A program made the translations under genes and the position numbers. The notes under the pieces were generated by a model that ran no database searches, had not been told where the DNA came from, and worked only from the letters and a program-made list of their open reading frames with translations. From contig JAAEZQ010000013.1 of NCBI GenBank assembly GCA_018222805.1, forward strand, positions 1 through 64,000: a stretch of 64,000 bases of DNA. Reading direction: 5' to 3'. Positions 18,754 to 27,869 of this stretch are shown here, in pieces. Position 1 is the first letter of the stretch. Every line of letters begins with the position of its first letter. The stretch is from Vibrionaceae bacterium (lineage in GTDB: Bacteria; Pseudomonadota; Gammaproteobacteria; Enterobacterales; Vibrionaceae).

Positions 18754-19680
18754 ATGACGGAATATGCCATTCAGGCCAAGAATGTAGTTAAAAAATTCGG
18801 TAATTTTACGGCAATAAACCATATCACATTGAATGTTCCCAAAGGTTCTATCTATGGTTTTTTAGGCCCCAATGGCTGTGGCAAGTCCACCACTATTCGT
18901 GTGCTGACTGGATTGCTTAGCCCAACAGAAGGCAGTGTCGATGTTCTCGGACTAGAAATTCCCAAACAGTCTGAAATGCTGCGACTCAAGATCGGTTACA
19001 TGACACAAAAGTTTTCACTCTATGACGATCTTTCGGTACAAGAGAATCTTGAATTTATTGGCCAAATTTTTGGTTTAGATAGCAAAGCCCTTAAAGCTCG
19101 AATTGAGGAACAGTTAAAAACTTACGGTTTGGATCAACTGCGAAAACAGCGCGTCAGCGGTATGAGTGGCGGTCAAAAACAACGCCTCTCTCTTGCTGCT
19201 GCAACAATGCATAATCCCGAGCTCCTGTTCCTTGATGAACCGACCTCTGCCGTCGATCCTGAAAACCGACGTGAATTTTGGGAGCAATTGTTTGACCTAT
19301 GTGACAAAGGTACAACCATTTTGGTGACCACGCATTATATGGACGAAGCTGAACGTTGTCATCGTCTGGCCATCATGGAGTCTGGTGAAATTCGTGCAGA
19401 TGGCGAGCCTGAAACGCTGATGGAAAACATGGGGGTGAACATTATAGAAGTCAAAGCAAACAAACTACGTGAGTTGAAAGAAAAGCTCATTCAGCGTGAA
19501 GAGGTTCGTTCTGCAGCCCAGCTAGGCATTCGTTTACGCATCCTCATCCACCAACATATTACGCACCCCATTGACTGGCTGAAAAGGACATTTCCAGAAT
19601 TGCAAAGTGCCGAAATGAACCACGCGCGACCAAGCCTGGAAGATGTTTTTGTCACAGTGACAGGAAAAGGCCGACAATGA
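18754..19680 (+). CDS. ABC exporter ATP-binding protein (YbhF-like, single domain)
   Basis: A 308-residue cytosolic ATPase. Walker A is GPNGCGKST (38-46), the signature SGGQKQ lies near 140, and Walker B LLFLDEP near 157 is followed by the D-loop SAVD and the switch His in TTHY. A C-terminal extension of about 80 residues after the nucleotide domain is usual in ABC-2 drug and polysaccharide exporters. It starts four bases after the adaptor gene and overlaps the permease gene by four bases, so translation is coupled. E. coli YbhF has two nucleotide domains; this has one. Confidence 0.93.
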   Translation: MTEYAIQAKNVVKKFGNFTAINHITLNVPKGSIYGFLGPNGCGKSTTIRVLTGLLSPTEGSVDVLGLEIPKQSEMLRLKIGYMTQKFSLYDDLSVQENLEFIGQIFGLDSKALKARIEEQLKTYGLDQLRKQRVSGMSGGQKQRLSLAAATMHNPELLFLDEPTSAVDPENRREFWEQLFDLCDKGTTILVTTHYMDEAERCHRLAIMESGEIRADGEPETLMENMGVNIIEVKANKLRELKEKLIQREEVRSAAQLGIRLRILIHQHITHPIDWLKRTFPELQSAEMNHARPSLEDVFVTVTGKGRQ

Positions 19681-20777
19681 TAAAGCCAATAGCCCGAATG
19701 AAAGCCGTAATGATCAAGGAAATTCGCCAGCTTTCCCGAGACCGGATCACCTTTGGTATGGTAGTGATGATCCCGCTCATTCAGTTATTGCTGTTCGGGT
19801 TCGCGATCAACACTGATATACGTAATATTCCGGTTGGTCTCGTCGATCAAAGTAGCAGTACAGCCGGGCGTATCATCTCTCAATCAGTCGAAGTCACCCA
19901 GGTTGTCGATATCAAAGAAACCTATGCAACAGCACAAGAAGCAGAGCAAGCGATTCAAGACGGTCTTGTGCGTGCCGTACTGATTTTGCCTAGCGATCTC
20001 ACGCAGCGAATGATGCAAGGACGCGAGCTGGGCCAGTGGATAGTCGATGGTTCAGACACCATGATAAGCTCAGCAATATTGTCTCTGCAAACCATGCCTC
20101 TGACTGATTTTGACTTCGAGATCCGATCCCGGCCGACCAAAACCTTTGAGGTCGCGCTCTACTACAACCCAAGTCGACGCTCCGCTGTAAATATTGTTCC
20201 GGGTTTGCTTGGCGTCATTCTCACCATGACGATGATCTTATTTACCAGTGCCGCTATTGTTCGAGAGCGAGAACGCGGTAATTTAGAACTTCTCATCACC
20301 ACACCAATCCATTCTATTGAATTGATGATTGCGAAAATCGTTCCGTATATCTTCGTCGGCTTGATTCAAGTATTTATTATTTTAGGATTAGGCCACTGGA
20401 TTTTTGGCGTGCCCATTAATGGTGCCATCAGTCAAATGCTGTTTGGTACATTGCTCTTTATTGCGGCCAGCCTGACCCTAGGATTAATGATATCTACTAT
20501 TGCAAACACACAACTTCAGGCAATGCAGATGACGGTGTTTATTCTGCTGCCTTCAATTCTGTTATCTGGATTTATGTTTCCCTATGAAGGAATGCCAGTG
20601 GCGGCGCAATGGATATCTGAAGCACTCCCTGCCACTCACTTCATGCGGATGATAAGAGGGATTGTGCTACGTGGTGCGGACTTAGCCGACTTGTGGCGAG
20701 ATACGTTATGGCTAGTTGGATTTACGATCCTTGGTCTATTGGTCGCTTCACTCAGGTTTAAGAAGTCGCTCGATTAA
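19677..20777 (+). CDS. ABC-2 type exporter permease
   Basis: A 366-residue inner-membrane permease of the YhhJ/YbhS type. TM1 (about 25-45) is followed by a large periplasmic domain (about 45-170), then five membrane segments with the ABC-2 signature RERERGNLELLITTP (about 195-210). It overlaps the ATPase stop by ATGA. Only one permease is encoded, so the transporter is probably a homodimer. The substrate is unknown; related systems export cationic dyes and drugs. Confidence 0.92.
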   Translation: MIKPIARMKAVMIKEIRQLSRDRITFGMVVMIPLIQLLLFGFAINTDIRNIPVGLVDQSSSTAGRIISQSVEVTQVVDIKETYATAQEAEQAIQDGLVRAVLILPSDLTQRMMQGRELGQWIVDGSDTMISSAILSLQTMPLTDFDFEIRSRPTKTFEVALYYNPSRRSAVNIVPGLLGVILTMTMILFTSAAIVRERERGNLELLITTPIHSIELMIAKIVPYIFVGLIQVFIILGLGHWIFGVPINGAISQMLFGTLLFIAASLTLGLMISTIANTQLQAMQMTVFILLPSILLSGFMFPYEGMPVAAQWISEALPATHFMRMIRGIVLRGADLADLWRDTLWLVGFTILGLLVASLRFKKSLD

Positions 20778-20794
20778 TTCTGGATCAAGCTTGA

Positions 20795-21166
20795 TCAATA
20801 GTACTCACCCATAGAGCAATCACGTATGTGGGAAATTGTGTAGTTATTCAAGGAGTCTATCTTAAAATCAAACACCACTTCTTTGCAGACCATACCTTGA
20901 CGATCACTATAAGTGATAAATCCTTCGCTGTAGGCTCGATTACCATCGGAAGATTTAATCTGAGCAGCAAGCTCTAAGTAACCTTTGTGTGCATCGACTC
21001 TGTTCATCACCTCGAACGTATCCAGCCATTCTTCGCGATTTGCCATCTTTAGCAACATTGATTCAGCTTGAGATTCCAACTGCTTTGGGTACACGTGAAG
21101 TCGGTTATACCCAAAATACGCGCACATCACTAAAAAAATGACAGCCCATGAGGTTGTTCTTGTCAT
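20795..21166 (-). CDS. Membrane-anchored hypothetical protein, 123 aa
   Basis: I do not recognise a family. An N-terminal hydrophobic segment (about 5-20, SWAVIFLVMCAYFGYN) could be an anchor or signal, followed by a soluble, probably periplasmic domain with two cysteines (MVCKEVVF and IRDCSMGEYY) that could form a disulfide. It converges with the ABC exporter operon, only 17 bases from the permease stop, and there is no hint of a link to it. Confidence 0.65.
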   Translation of the reverse strand: MTRTTSWAVIFLVMCAYFGYNRLHVYPKQLESQAESMLLKMANREEWLDTFEVMNRVDAHKGYLELAAQIKSSDGNRAYSEGFITYSDRQGMVCKEVVFDFKIDSLNNYTISHIRDCSMGEYY

Positions 21167-21317
21167 GCAAGTGCCTCTTGTTATTATAAAAACTCAACGT
21201 TGTAACCTGAGTATAGGAGTTCAGCAAATTTTAGGTTATAGAACTTGCCTGAATAACAGAGAACCGTCAGAAACAGTCAATTCTCTGACAATCTCGCTAC
21301 CAGTAACACAACAAAAA

Positions 21318-21347
21318 GGGCAGGAATCATATTAAGATTCTCTGCCC
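21318..21347 (-). terminator. Terminator of the formate dehydrogenase gene
   Basis: The bulged stem GGGCAG-GAATC / GATTC-TCTGCCC has a T-run on the minus-strand side (TTTTTGTTG). It lies 47 bases past the stop of the leftward formate dehydrogenase gene. Confidence 0.8.
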
Positions 21348-21393
21348 ATCGCAGTCGTTAGACTCAATACCAAGCTTGTTTGCTAGTGTCGTT

Positions 21394-24300
21394 TTAATCC
21401 GTTTGAACGTATACAGTTGCCGAGCTGGCTTCCTTAGCGGGTTCTACGATCTCAACTTTGACCGCGGCAACCTTAAATTCAGGGATCTTCGCGTGGGGAT
21501 CCGTTGCCGTCGTGGTTAACCGGTTAACTGGTGACTCAACGAAATGAAAAGGAATAAATACCACCCCTTTTTGCATTCTTTTCGTCACAAAGGCATCGAT
21601 CTCAATATGACCTCGACGCGTCGATATTTTCAGATGTTGACCATTGCTGATCCCTAAAGCTTCAGCATCTTCGACGCTGATCATGGCTCTCGGTCCTGCC
21701 AGATTATCTAGCCCTTTCGTCTTACGCGTCATGGTCCCCGTATGGAATTGCTCTAAGACACGTCCGGTTGTAAGTACCAACGGGTATTCGGTATCTGGTA
21801 GTTCAGCGGCATAACGGAATGGGATGCCCACCATTTGCCCTTTACCACGCGTGAACTGAGTTTGGTGCATGATTCGCGTACCGTTAGGATTATTCTTGTT
21901 GCTCGGCCATTGAACACCATTTGGTGTGATCGCGTTCCAACGTAGGCCCGCATACTGCGGCGTGACACGAGCAATTTCACTGGTGATCTCTGACACACTG
22001 CGATAATTCCAGTCACTCCCCATGGCATTGGCAAGCTCTTGAATAATCCACCAGTCCTCTTTAGCCTCACCCGGCGCTGTGACGACCGTATTCACACGCT
22101 GTACACGGCGCTCAGTGTTAGTGAAGTGACCCGATTTTTCTGCAAAGGAGCAAGAAGGTAGAACGACATCGGCATACTGTGCTGTTTCTGTGAGAAAGAT
22201 ATCCTGGACAACCAAGAAATCCAGAGCTTCCAAGCCTTCTATAACATGCGCTTGGTTAGGATCACTCAATACGGGATTTTCCCCCATGATGTACATGCCT
22301 CGAACGTCACGTTTGCATGCAGCATCGATGATTTCAGTCAGCGTTAATCCTTGTTCAGCCGACAAATTCGGAGCATTCCACTCTATGGAAAACTTCTTTC
22401 GAACCATTGGGTTATACACTTTTTGATAGCCCGGATAGCAGTTCGGCAACGCCCCCATGTCACATGCCCCCTGTACGTTTGATTGGCCACGCAGAGGATT
22501 GATACCACCTCCTTCGATACCAATATTTCCACACAGCAGTTGCAGGTTTGCAATAGAACGGACGTTGTCATGCCCTGTTGTATGTTGCGTAATCCCCATG
22601 GAATAGTAGACGGCAGTACGTTTAGCGGTACCGATCATACGTGCCATAGCAAAAATATCATCAGCTTTAACGCCAGTTACCAGCTCTACTTTATCCAAGT
22701 TGTAAGCGGGTGACATCACTTCTTGAAGCAAGGTATCAAAGCCATCAACGCGCTCTTCAATGTACTCTTGATCATACCAACCGTTCTTAATGATTTGCTG
22801 CATCACACCATTAAGCAACATGACATCAGTGCCCGGACGATGCGCTAAATAAAGCTCTGCATGCTCAACGATATCAACACGTTTCGGATCCGCCACAACC
22901 AGGCGGGCACCATGATGACGGATGGCTTGTTTTATATGAGAAGCAATTATTGGGTGCGCGGAAGTGGTGTCTGAACCGATAATAAAGATCACATCCGAGT
23001 GTTTGATACTCGGAATATCATTAGTCATTGCACCACTGCCTAATGAGGCTTCTAGTCCAGTGACACTCGATGCATGACACAGCCGTGCACAGTGATCTAC
23101 GTTATTGGTGCCGAGTTCACGACGGATAAATTTTTGAAAAACGTAGTTGTCTTCGTTAGTCGTTTTTGCCGAAGAAAACCCCGCCAGCGCATTGCAGCCA
23201 AAGTCTTGCTTAATAGAGGAAAGCTTGGATGCCACTAATTGAATGGCTTCATCCCAACTTGCTGGTTGTAGCCAACCATCTTTACGAATAAGTGGTGTTG
23301 TTAGTCGTTCTTCGCTACCAATGAAATCAAAACCAAAACGCCCTTTTACGCACAACATGCCTTGATTAACTGGCGACTCGGCACCTTTGACATAGCGAAT
23401 TTTATTCTCCGCTTCGTCCACAAACATGGTTAACTTACAACCGACACCACAGTAGGTACAGATAGTATCAACGGATTTCAAAGTCTCGGTTCGACCTTGC
23501 GATCGGTCACGGCTATCTACCATTGCTCCTGTTGGGCACGCTTGCACACAAGCACCACACTGCACGCATTTGGAGTCACCCATCAGCGTTAAACCTCCAG
23601 GCCTGCCCCCTTTCTTTTCTGAACGGAATCTAGGTCGATCATCAGGTCTAAGCGCTGGACGACCATGAGCATCGCTCACAAAACTTAACACCCCATGGAC
23701 GGCCTGCTCTCTACACGCCTGAATACACTGACCACAACTGATACAGCGGTTGGCATCGAACTCAATAAACTCCGAACTTCGGTCGACCTCATACTTATGG
23801 CGAAGATCTTTTGCTCGTAGGTCTAGCCACCTCTGATGATCCACGACATTGGTTGCTTTAGCATGCAACGAAACCTCGAATTTCTGTTCAGCTTGATATT
23901 CTGTTGAATAATCGCGCAAAGCACAGTCAGTATTGGCCTGACAGCCACATTCAAGACAACGCGCCGCTTCTTTCATTGCCTCTTCATTATCAAATCCGAG
24001 TTCGACTTCGGCAAAACTCTGTTCACGCTGTTCGGGGGTTAATTCCGGCATGATCGTACGAGCGATTTTTTTGATATTTTCAAAGTGAAGCGGATCAACT
24101 TGAGACAACGTTTGCTCTTTGCGAGAGTTAAAATCTGGCGTCGGCATATCCGCCATGTCGCCGTTCAGGAACAGATCAATGGCTTTTGCGGCAACTCGTC
24201 CATCTCCAACCGCTTCTACTGCAGTTGCAGGACCACGACGGAAATCACCAATGCTGAAAATATTCCCCGTACCGGTATGCATGGTTTGTGCATCAGACTC

Positions 24301-25662
24301 TGAGGTATTCCAACGTGTAAGCGGTATTTCTAACAAGTCATTTTCTAAAAAACTTAAATCAGGCTTCTGTGATACCGCAGCAATCACAGTATCGAACGCT
24401 TCTGTAAAGAACTCCCCAGTGGGTTTCGGGCTGCGGCGACCTGATGAATCTGGCTGTCCCAGAGCCATTCGCTCTAAACGAACGGCATTAACGCGTCCGT
24501 TTACATCCGCCAAATTTTCCACTGGATTTGTCAAAAAGTGGAACTTAACGCCTTCGTGTTCAGCTTCAACAATTTCGTAGTCCTCAGCAGGCATTTCATC
24601 TCGAGTTCGACGGTAAATTAACGTAGTATCAGCACCAGCACGTCTTGCTGTTCGTGCACAATCAATCGCGGTGTTACCACCACCAATAACCGCCACCTTT
24701 TTACCAGTGACATAGTTTCGTTCGGTTACATAGTCTTTCAGATAATCAACACCCAGATAGCAGCCTTCTAAATCGCTTCCCGGATAAATCATCTCAACCG
24801 CTTTAGAGGCTCCGACAGCCAAACAAACCGCGTCGTAATCCTTACTTAATTGAGAAAGTGTAAAGTCCACGCCAAGTTTTTTATTGGTTTTGATTTGCAT
24901 GCCGTTACAGCACATCAGTTCGATTTCTTTATCCAGAATATCTTTCGGTAAACGATATTCCGGAATACCGTAGCGTAGCCACCCTCCCGCTTTTGGCATC
25001 GACTCAAATACGGTAACGTCATAGCCCTCGTTAGAAAGGTAATAGCCAGTGGTCAACCCACCCGGACCACTTCCCACAATCGCTATTCTTCGGTTTTTAG
25101 TTGGCTTTTTGTTTGGAACATAGGCCTCATAAGAAGCCAGATCGGCATCGGCTGCGTGACGCTTAAGTTGACGAATGGCAATGGGTTCATCGACTAAAGA
25201 ACGGCGACATTCACTTTCACAAAATGCCGGGCACACACGTCCGATAGATAGCGGCATTGGCAGCGTTTTTTTGATCACTTCGATCGCTTTTTGGTGATCG
25301 TTTTGCGAAATATGGTAAAGGTAAGATTGAATGTCGACACCGGCAGGACACGCCGTTTTACAAGGTGCTTCGCAGTCAGCGTAATGATCCGTCATGATTC
25401 GGTTAAGCGCTTTTCTTCGGTGTTCACTGATTTGCTCTGACTGTGTGACCACGTTAAGCCCACGATATACTTCCAGTTCACAAGCTCGCTTTGTCCCACC
25501 GCTCTCAATCTCAACGACACACAAGTCACATGGAATTTTTTCGTTACTCTTATTCATTCCACAAAGTGACGGTATTTCTACCCCACACACTTTTGCCGCT
25601 TCAAGAAGAGTAAGCCCCTCCTCTACGATTCGATACTTTCCGTCGATGACAATTTCAATCAT
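21394..25662 (-). CDS. Formate dehydrogenase fused to a GltD-like NAD(P)/FAD module
   Basis: A 1422-residue cytosolic multidomain molybdoenzyme. A NuoG-type [2Fe-2S] domain has ligands C34, C45, C48 and C61. A GltD-like flavin and NAD(P) oxidoreductase follows (about 85-500; VGSGPGGLTTGYYLSNEGYD and VIGGGNTAIDCARTARRAGA), then two [4Fe-4S] ferredoxin motifs (CISCGQC near 642, CVQCGAC near 700). The FdhF-like catalytic part has CTYCGVGC near 737 and bis-MGD regions to the end. The active-site residue near 859 is Cys (CARLCHASS), not selenocysteine. The layout suggests formate:NAD(P)+ electron transfer in one chain. There is no fdhD or membrane subunit nearby. Confidence 0.9.
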   Translation of the reverse strand: MIEIVIDGKYRIVEEGLTLLEAAKVCGVEIPSLCGMNKSNEKIPCDLCVVEIESGGTKRACELEVYRGLNVVTQSEQISEHRRKALNRIMTDHYADCEAPCKTACPAGVDIQSYLYHISQNDHQKAIEVIKKTLPMPLSIGRVCPAFCESECRRSLVDEPIAIRQLKRHAADADLASYEAYVPNKKPTKNRRIAIVGSGPGGLTTGYYLSNEGYDVTVFESMPKAGGWLRYGIPEYRLPKDILDKEIELMCCNGMQIKTNKKLGVDFTLSQLSKDYDAVCLAVGASKAVEMIYPGSDLEGCYLGVDYLKDYVTERNYVTGKKVAVIGGGNTAIDCARTARRAGADTTLIYRRTRDEMPAEDYEIVEAEHEGVKFHFLTNPVENLADVNGRVNAVRLERMALGQPDSSGRRSPKPTGEFFTEAFDTVIAAVSQKPDLSFLENDLLEIPLTRWNTSESDAQTMHTGTGNIFSIGDFRRGPATAVEAVGDGRVAAKAIDLFLNGDMADMPTPDFNSRKEQTLSQVDPLHFENIKKIARTIMPELTPEQREQSFAEVELGFDNEEAMKEAARCLECGCQANTDCALRDYSTEYQAEQKFEVSLHAKATNVVDHQRWLDLRAKDLRHKYEVDRSSEFIEFDANRCISCGQCIQACREQAVHGVLSFVSDAHGRPALRPDDRPRFRSEKKGGRPGGLTLMGDSKCVQCGACVQACPTGAMVDSRDRSQGRTETLKSVDTICTYCGVGCKLTMFVDEAENKIRYVKGAESPVNQGMLCVKGRFGFDFIGSEERLTTPLIRKDGWLQPASWDEAIQLVASKLSSIKQDFGCNALAGFSSAKTTNEDNYVFQKFIRRELGTNNVDHCARLCHASSVTGLEASLGSGAMTNDIPSIKHSDVIFIIGSDTTSAHPIIASHIKQAIRHHGARLVVADPKRVDIVEHAELYLAHRPGTDVMLLNGVMQQIIKNGWYDQEYIEERVDGFDTLLQEVMSPAYNLDKVELVTGVKADDIFAMARMIGTAKRTAVYYSMGITQHTTGHDNVRSIANLQLLCGNIGIEGGGINPLRGQSNVQGACDMGALPNCYPGYQKVYNPMVRKKFSIEWNAPNLSAEQGLTLTEIIDAACKRDVRGMYIMGENPVLSDPNQAHVIEGLEALDFLVVQDIFLTETAQYADVVLPSCSFAEKSGHFTNTERRVQRVNTVVTAPGEAKEDWWIIQELANAMGSDWNYRSVSEITSEIARVTPQYAGLRWNAITPNGVQWPSNKNNPNGTRIMHQTQFTRGKGQMVGIPFRYAAELPDTEYPLVLTTGRVLEQFHTGTMTRKTKGLDNLAGPRAMISVEDAEALGISNGQHLKISTRRGHIEIDAFVTKRMQKGVVFIPFHFVESPVNRLTTTATDPHAKIPEFKVAAVKVEIVEPAKEASSATVYVQTD

Positions 25663-25777
25663 AAGAAACCCTGATCAAGCCATTTAACCCTTACACCAAT
25701 TAAGGATAAATGCTACTGCGGGAAGTTCATGTGACAAAATGCTCACTAACTACATATTTATTGGCAAATATTAACTA

Positions 25778-25808
25778 TTGACTTTCCCCCTAGGGTAACC
25801 TTTACTAT
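25778..25808 (+). promoter_or_regulatory. CueR/MerR-type promoter with 19-bp spacer
   Basis: The -35 TTGACT and the -10 TACTAT are separated by exactly 19 bp, the over-long spacer typical of MerR-family activators. The spacer holds a partial dyad (TTTCCCC ... GGGTAA) like the CCTTCCCC ... GGAAGG of CueR-controlled copA and cueO promoters. It precedes the copper operon, so Cu(I)/Ag(I) induction through a CueR encoded elsewhere is expected. Confidence 0.65.
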
Positions 25809-25853
25809 CCAACGTGTTATTATCGACATATACTCATTTTTACAGGAACGGGT

Positions 25854-26252
25854 ATGCACCTTAAATCATTGCATACAATTTGGCTGAGCATACTGACAAC
25901 GCTAGTACTATTGGTATCTAGCGTGGTAAACAGTGCCCCGCTGATGAGCCTAAAAATGATGCAAGAGCAGACAATAACCAATCAAGGGGAGCACTGTGGT
26001 TCCCACGATATGATGGACATGAATATGAGTCCGTCGCCAAACTGTGCCTCTTCGGAGATGTTGATGAGCTGCGCTGATGCTTCAGGTATGGTCCATAACT
26101 GCTGCAAGACCTCTTGTTCTTTTGTTTTTGTTTCTTTACCCGCGCCAGAAAACCAACTTTCTCCGTTGGCTTACCTAGCCATCTTCGATATCGAGAGTAC
26201 TGATCCTGTCGTACAAGTCAGTCACGATCTATTCCGGCCACCCATCGTTTAA
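25854..26252 (+). CDS. Cys/His/Met-rich secreted protein, probably copper-binding
   Basis: A 132-residue exported protein: signal peptide about 1-28, then a metal-ligand-rich middle with H47, C48, H51, M53, M54, M56, M58, C64, C73, C83, C84 and C88. I do not recognise the family with certainty; small proteins of this kind sit at the head of copper-resistance operons. It is the first gene after the CueR-type promoter and 214 bases before cusC. The gap contains a small hairpin (CCTGC / GCAGG near 26272-26289) that may attenuate transcription. Confidence 0.7.
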   Translation: MHLKSLHTIWLSILTTLVLLVSSVVNSAPLMSLKMMQEQTITNQGEHCGSHDMMDMNMSPSPNCASSEMLMSCADASGMVHNCCKTSCSFVFVSLPAPENQLSPLAYLAIFDIESTDPVVQVSHDLFRPPIV

Positions 26253-26466
26253 TTCATTCAACACATTCGACCCTGCTTAATCTGGCAGGTTGTTTAATGG
26301 CGTCCGGCGATTGGTCGACTTACCAACATGACTCCTTGCAATCTTAGTAAACCTGCATTGTAAAAGAGCTAACGTAGTAACCTCTTCCAAACGTCCGGCC
26401 ACTACCAACTCTCGCATCGACTCACACTGATTTGTGCGTTGACAAGCGAGTCTGGTATCAATTTGG

Positions 26467-27867
26467 ATGAAAACGATGGAATTCAACCCAAAACATTTAG
26501 TGACATCAATTGGCTCACTAGCCCTGATTGCATTACCTGCATTCAATGTCATCGCGCAAACGTCATCGTATGAAAAAGTGAGCGAAGTATCTCAGGTACA
26601 GTCCACACAAGAACTGGCAAAACTCATTCGTATTGCACTTGAAAACGATGGAAATCGTAAACAGTTCTTCGCTCAATCGGAAGCCATGCGCGAAACTGGC
26701 GTTGCAAACGCAACGCTGATGGATCCGAAATTGAAAGTCGGTGTTGGCGGCTTACCTGTAGACAGTTTCAAGTTCGACGAAGACCCGATGACCAATATCT
26801 CCGTCGGTCTAATGCAGCAATTTGAACGAGGCTCCACCCTCGAACTTCAACAAAAGAAAGCCAACCAGCAAGCAGATGGCCTATCTCTGCAAGTGCACGC
26901 AAGAGAGCTGGATGTGGCGAATAACATGACACAGCTCTGGCTAGAGCTTGGCTACCAACAGCAGGCCGAACAGATCATGTTGGAAACACACCGTTTGATG
27001 AAGGAAATGGAAAACTTTATTCAAACCAATTACTCAATTGGCAAAAGCGAAGCTCAGGATTTGCTCAACGCGCAACTGCAAGTAAGTAAACTAGATGAAA
27101 AGTTGCAGGCCAATGCTCAGATGCAGAGACGTTTATTAGCCCAGCTTTCTGAATGGCTAGGTTCAGACTGGTTGACCCGCAATTCTCAACAAGGCAACCC
27201 AATACTTCAAGTCAGTAACCAACTGCAATGGGATAAGCTGAATCAGACCCTATCCTCCGGGAGTGAAGCGACGAAACACTATCAACTGTTGAGCCAGCAC
27301 CCGATGGTGAAAATGGCCGATGTCGGCATCTCAGCCAATGAAACTCAGGTCGAGATTGCTGAGCAAGCGTACAGCCCACAGTTTGGAGTCGAAGTCGCGT
27401 ATGCCTACCGTCAATCGAACAACATGAAAGGTGAGCCGGCGTCAGATTTAATGAGCGCATATTTAACAATGGATATCCCACTATTTACTGGAAATCGTCA
27501 GGACAAAAACCTCGCTGCCGCACAATATCAGGTTGGAGCCGCTCGTTCACAAAAAGATACATTGCTGACTCAAATGAACGCCAAGGTCAACACGCTTTTG
27601 GTCGACCGCAGCAACTTAAGCCAACGTTTAGAACGTTATAAAACTACTTTACTTCCTCAAGTCAAAGCCCGAATTCGAGCGGTAGAGCGCGGTTATCAAA
27701 ATAACACCGCGCAGTTTAACGATGTGATTTTGGCAAGCACTGACGAACTTGCACTTGAGCTAGAACAGCAGCGTTTGATCACCGACTTAAATATCGTCAA
27801 TAGCAACTTAGCGACATTACTTGGTGGTTTTGACTACCAGATATCAGCACCAGAATTAAGGAAGTAA
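26467..27867 (+). CDS. cusC: TolC-family outer-membrane channel, CusC-like
   Basis: A 466-residue outer-membrane efflux protein. The signal peptide (about 1-30, ending NVIAQ) has no lipobox, unlike E. coli CusC. Two outer-membrane-efflux repeats form long helical stretches (about 50-240 and 265-455). It is followed by cusB after two bases, so it serves as the exit channel of the copper/silver RND pump. The ATG at 26467 and a second at 26476 are both possible starts; neither has a strong ribosome site. Confidence 0.88.
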   Translation: MKTMEFNPKHLVTSIGSLALIALPAFNVIAQTSSYEKVSEVSQVQSTQELAKLIRIALENDGNRKQFFAQSEAMRETGVANATLMDPKLKVGVGGLPVDSFKFDEDPMTNISVGLMQQFERGSTLELQQKKANQQADGLSLQVHARELDVANNMTQLWLELGYQQQAEQIMLETHRLMKEMENFIQTNYSIGKSEAQDLLNAQLQVSKLDEKLQANAQMQRRLLAQLSEWLGSDWLTRNSQQGNPILQVSNQLQWDKLNQTLSSGSEATKHYQLLSQHPMVKMADVGISANETQVEIAEQAYSPQFGVEVAYAYRQSNNMKGEPASDLMSAYLTMDIPLFTGNRQDKNLAAAQYQVGAARSQKDTLLTQMNAKVNTLLVDRSNLSQRLERYKTTLLPQVKARIRAVERGYQNNTAQFNDVILASTDELALELEQQRLITDLNIVNSNLATLLGGFDYQISAPELRK

Positions 27868-27869
27868 AA

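Noticed and set aside
23080..23095. Selenocysteine at the formate dehydrogenase active site
   Set aside because: The codon in CARLCHASS is an ordinary Cys codon and the frame has no internal TGA.
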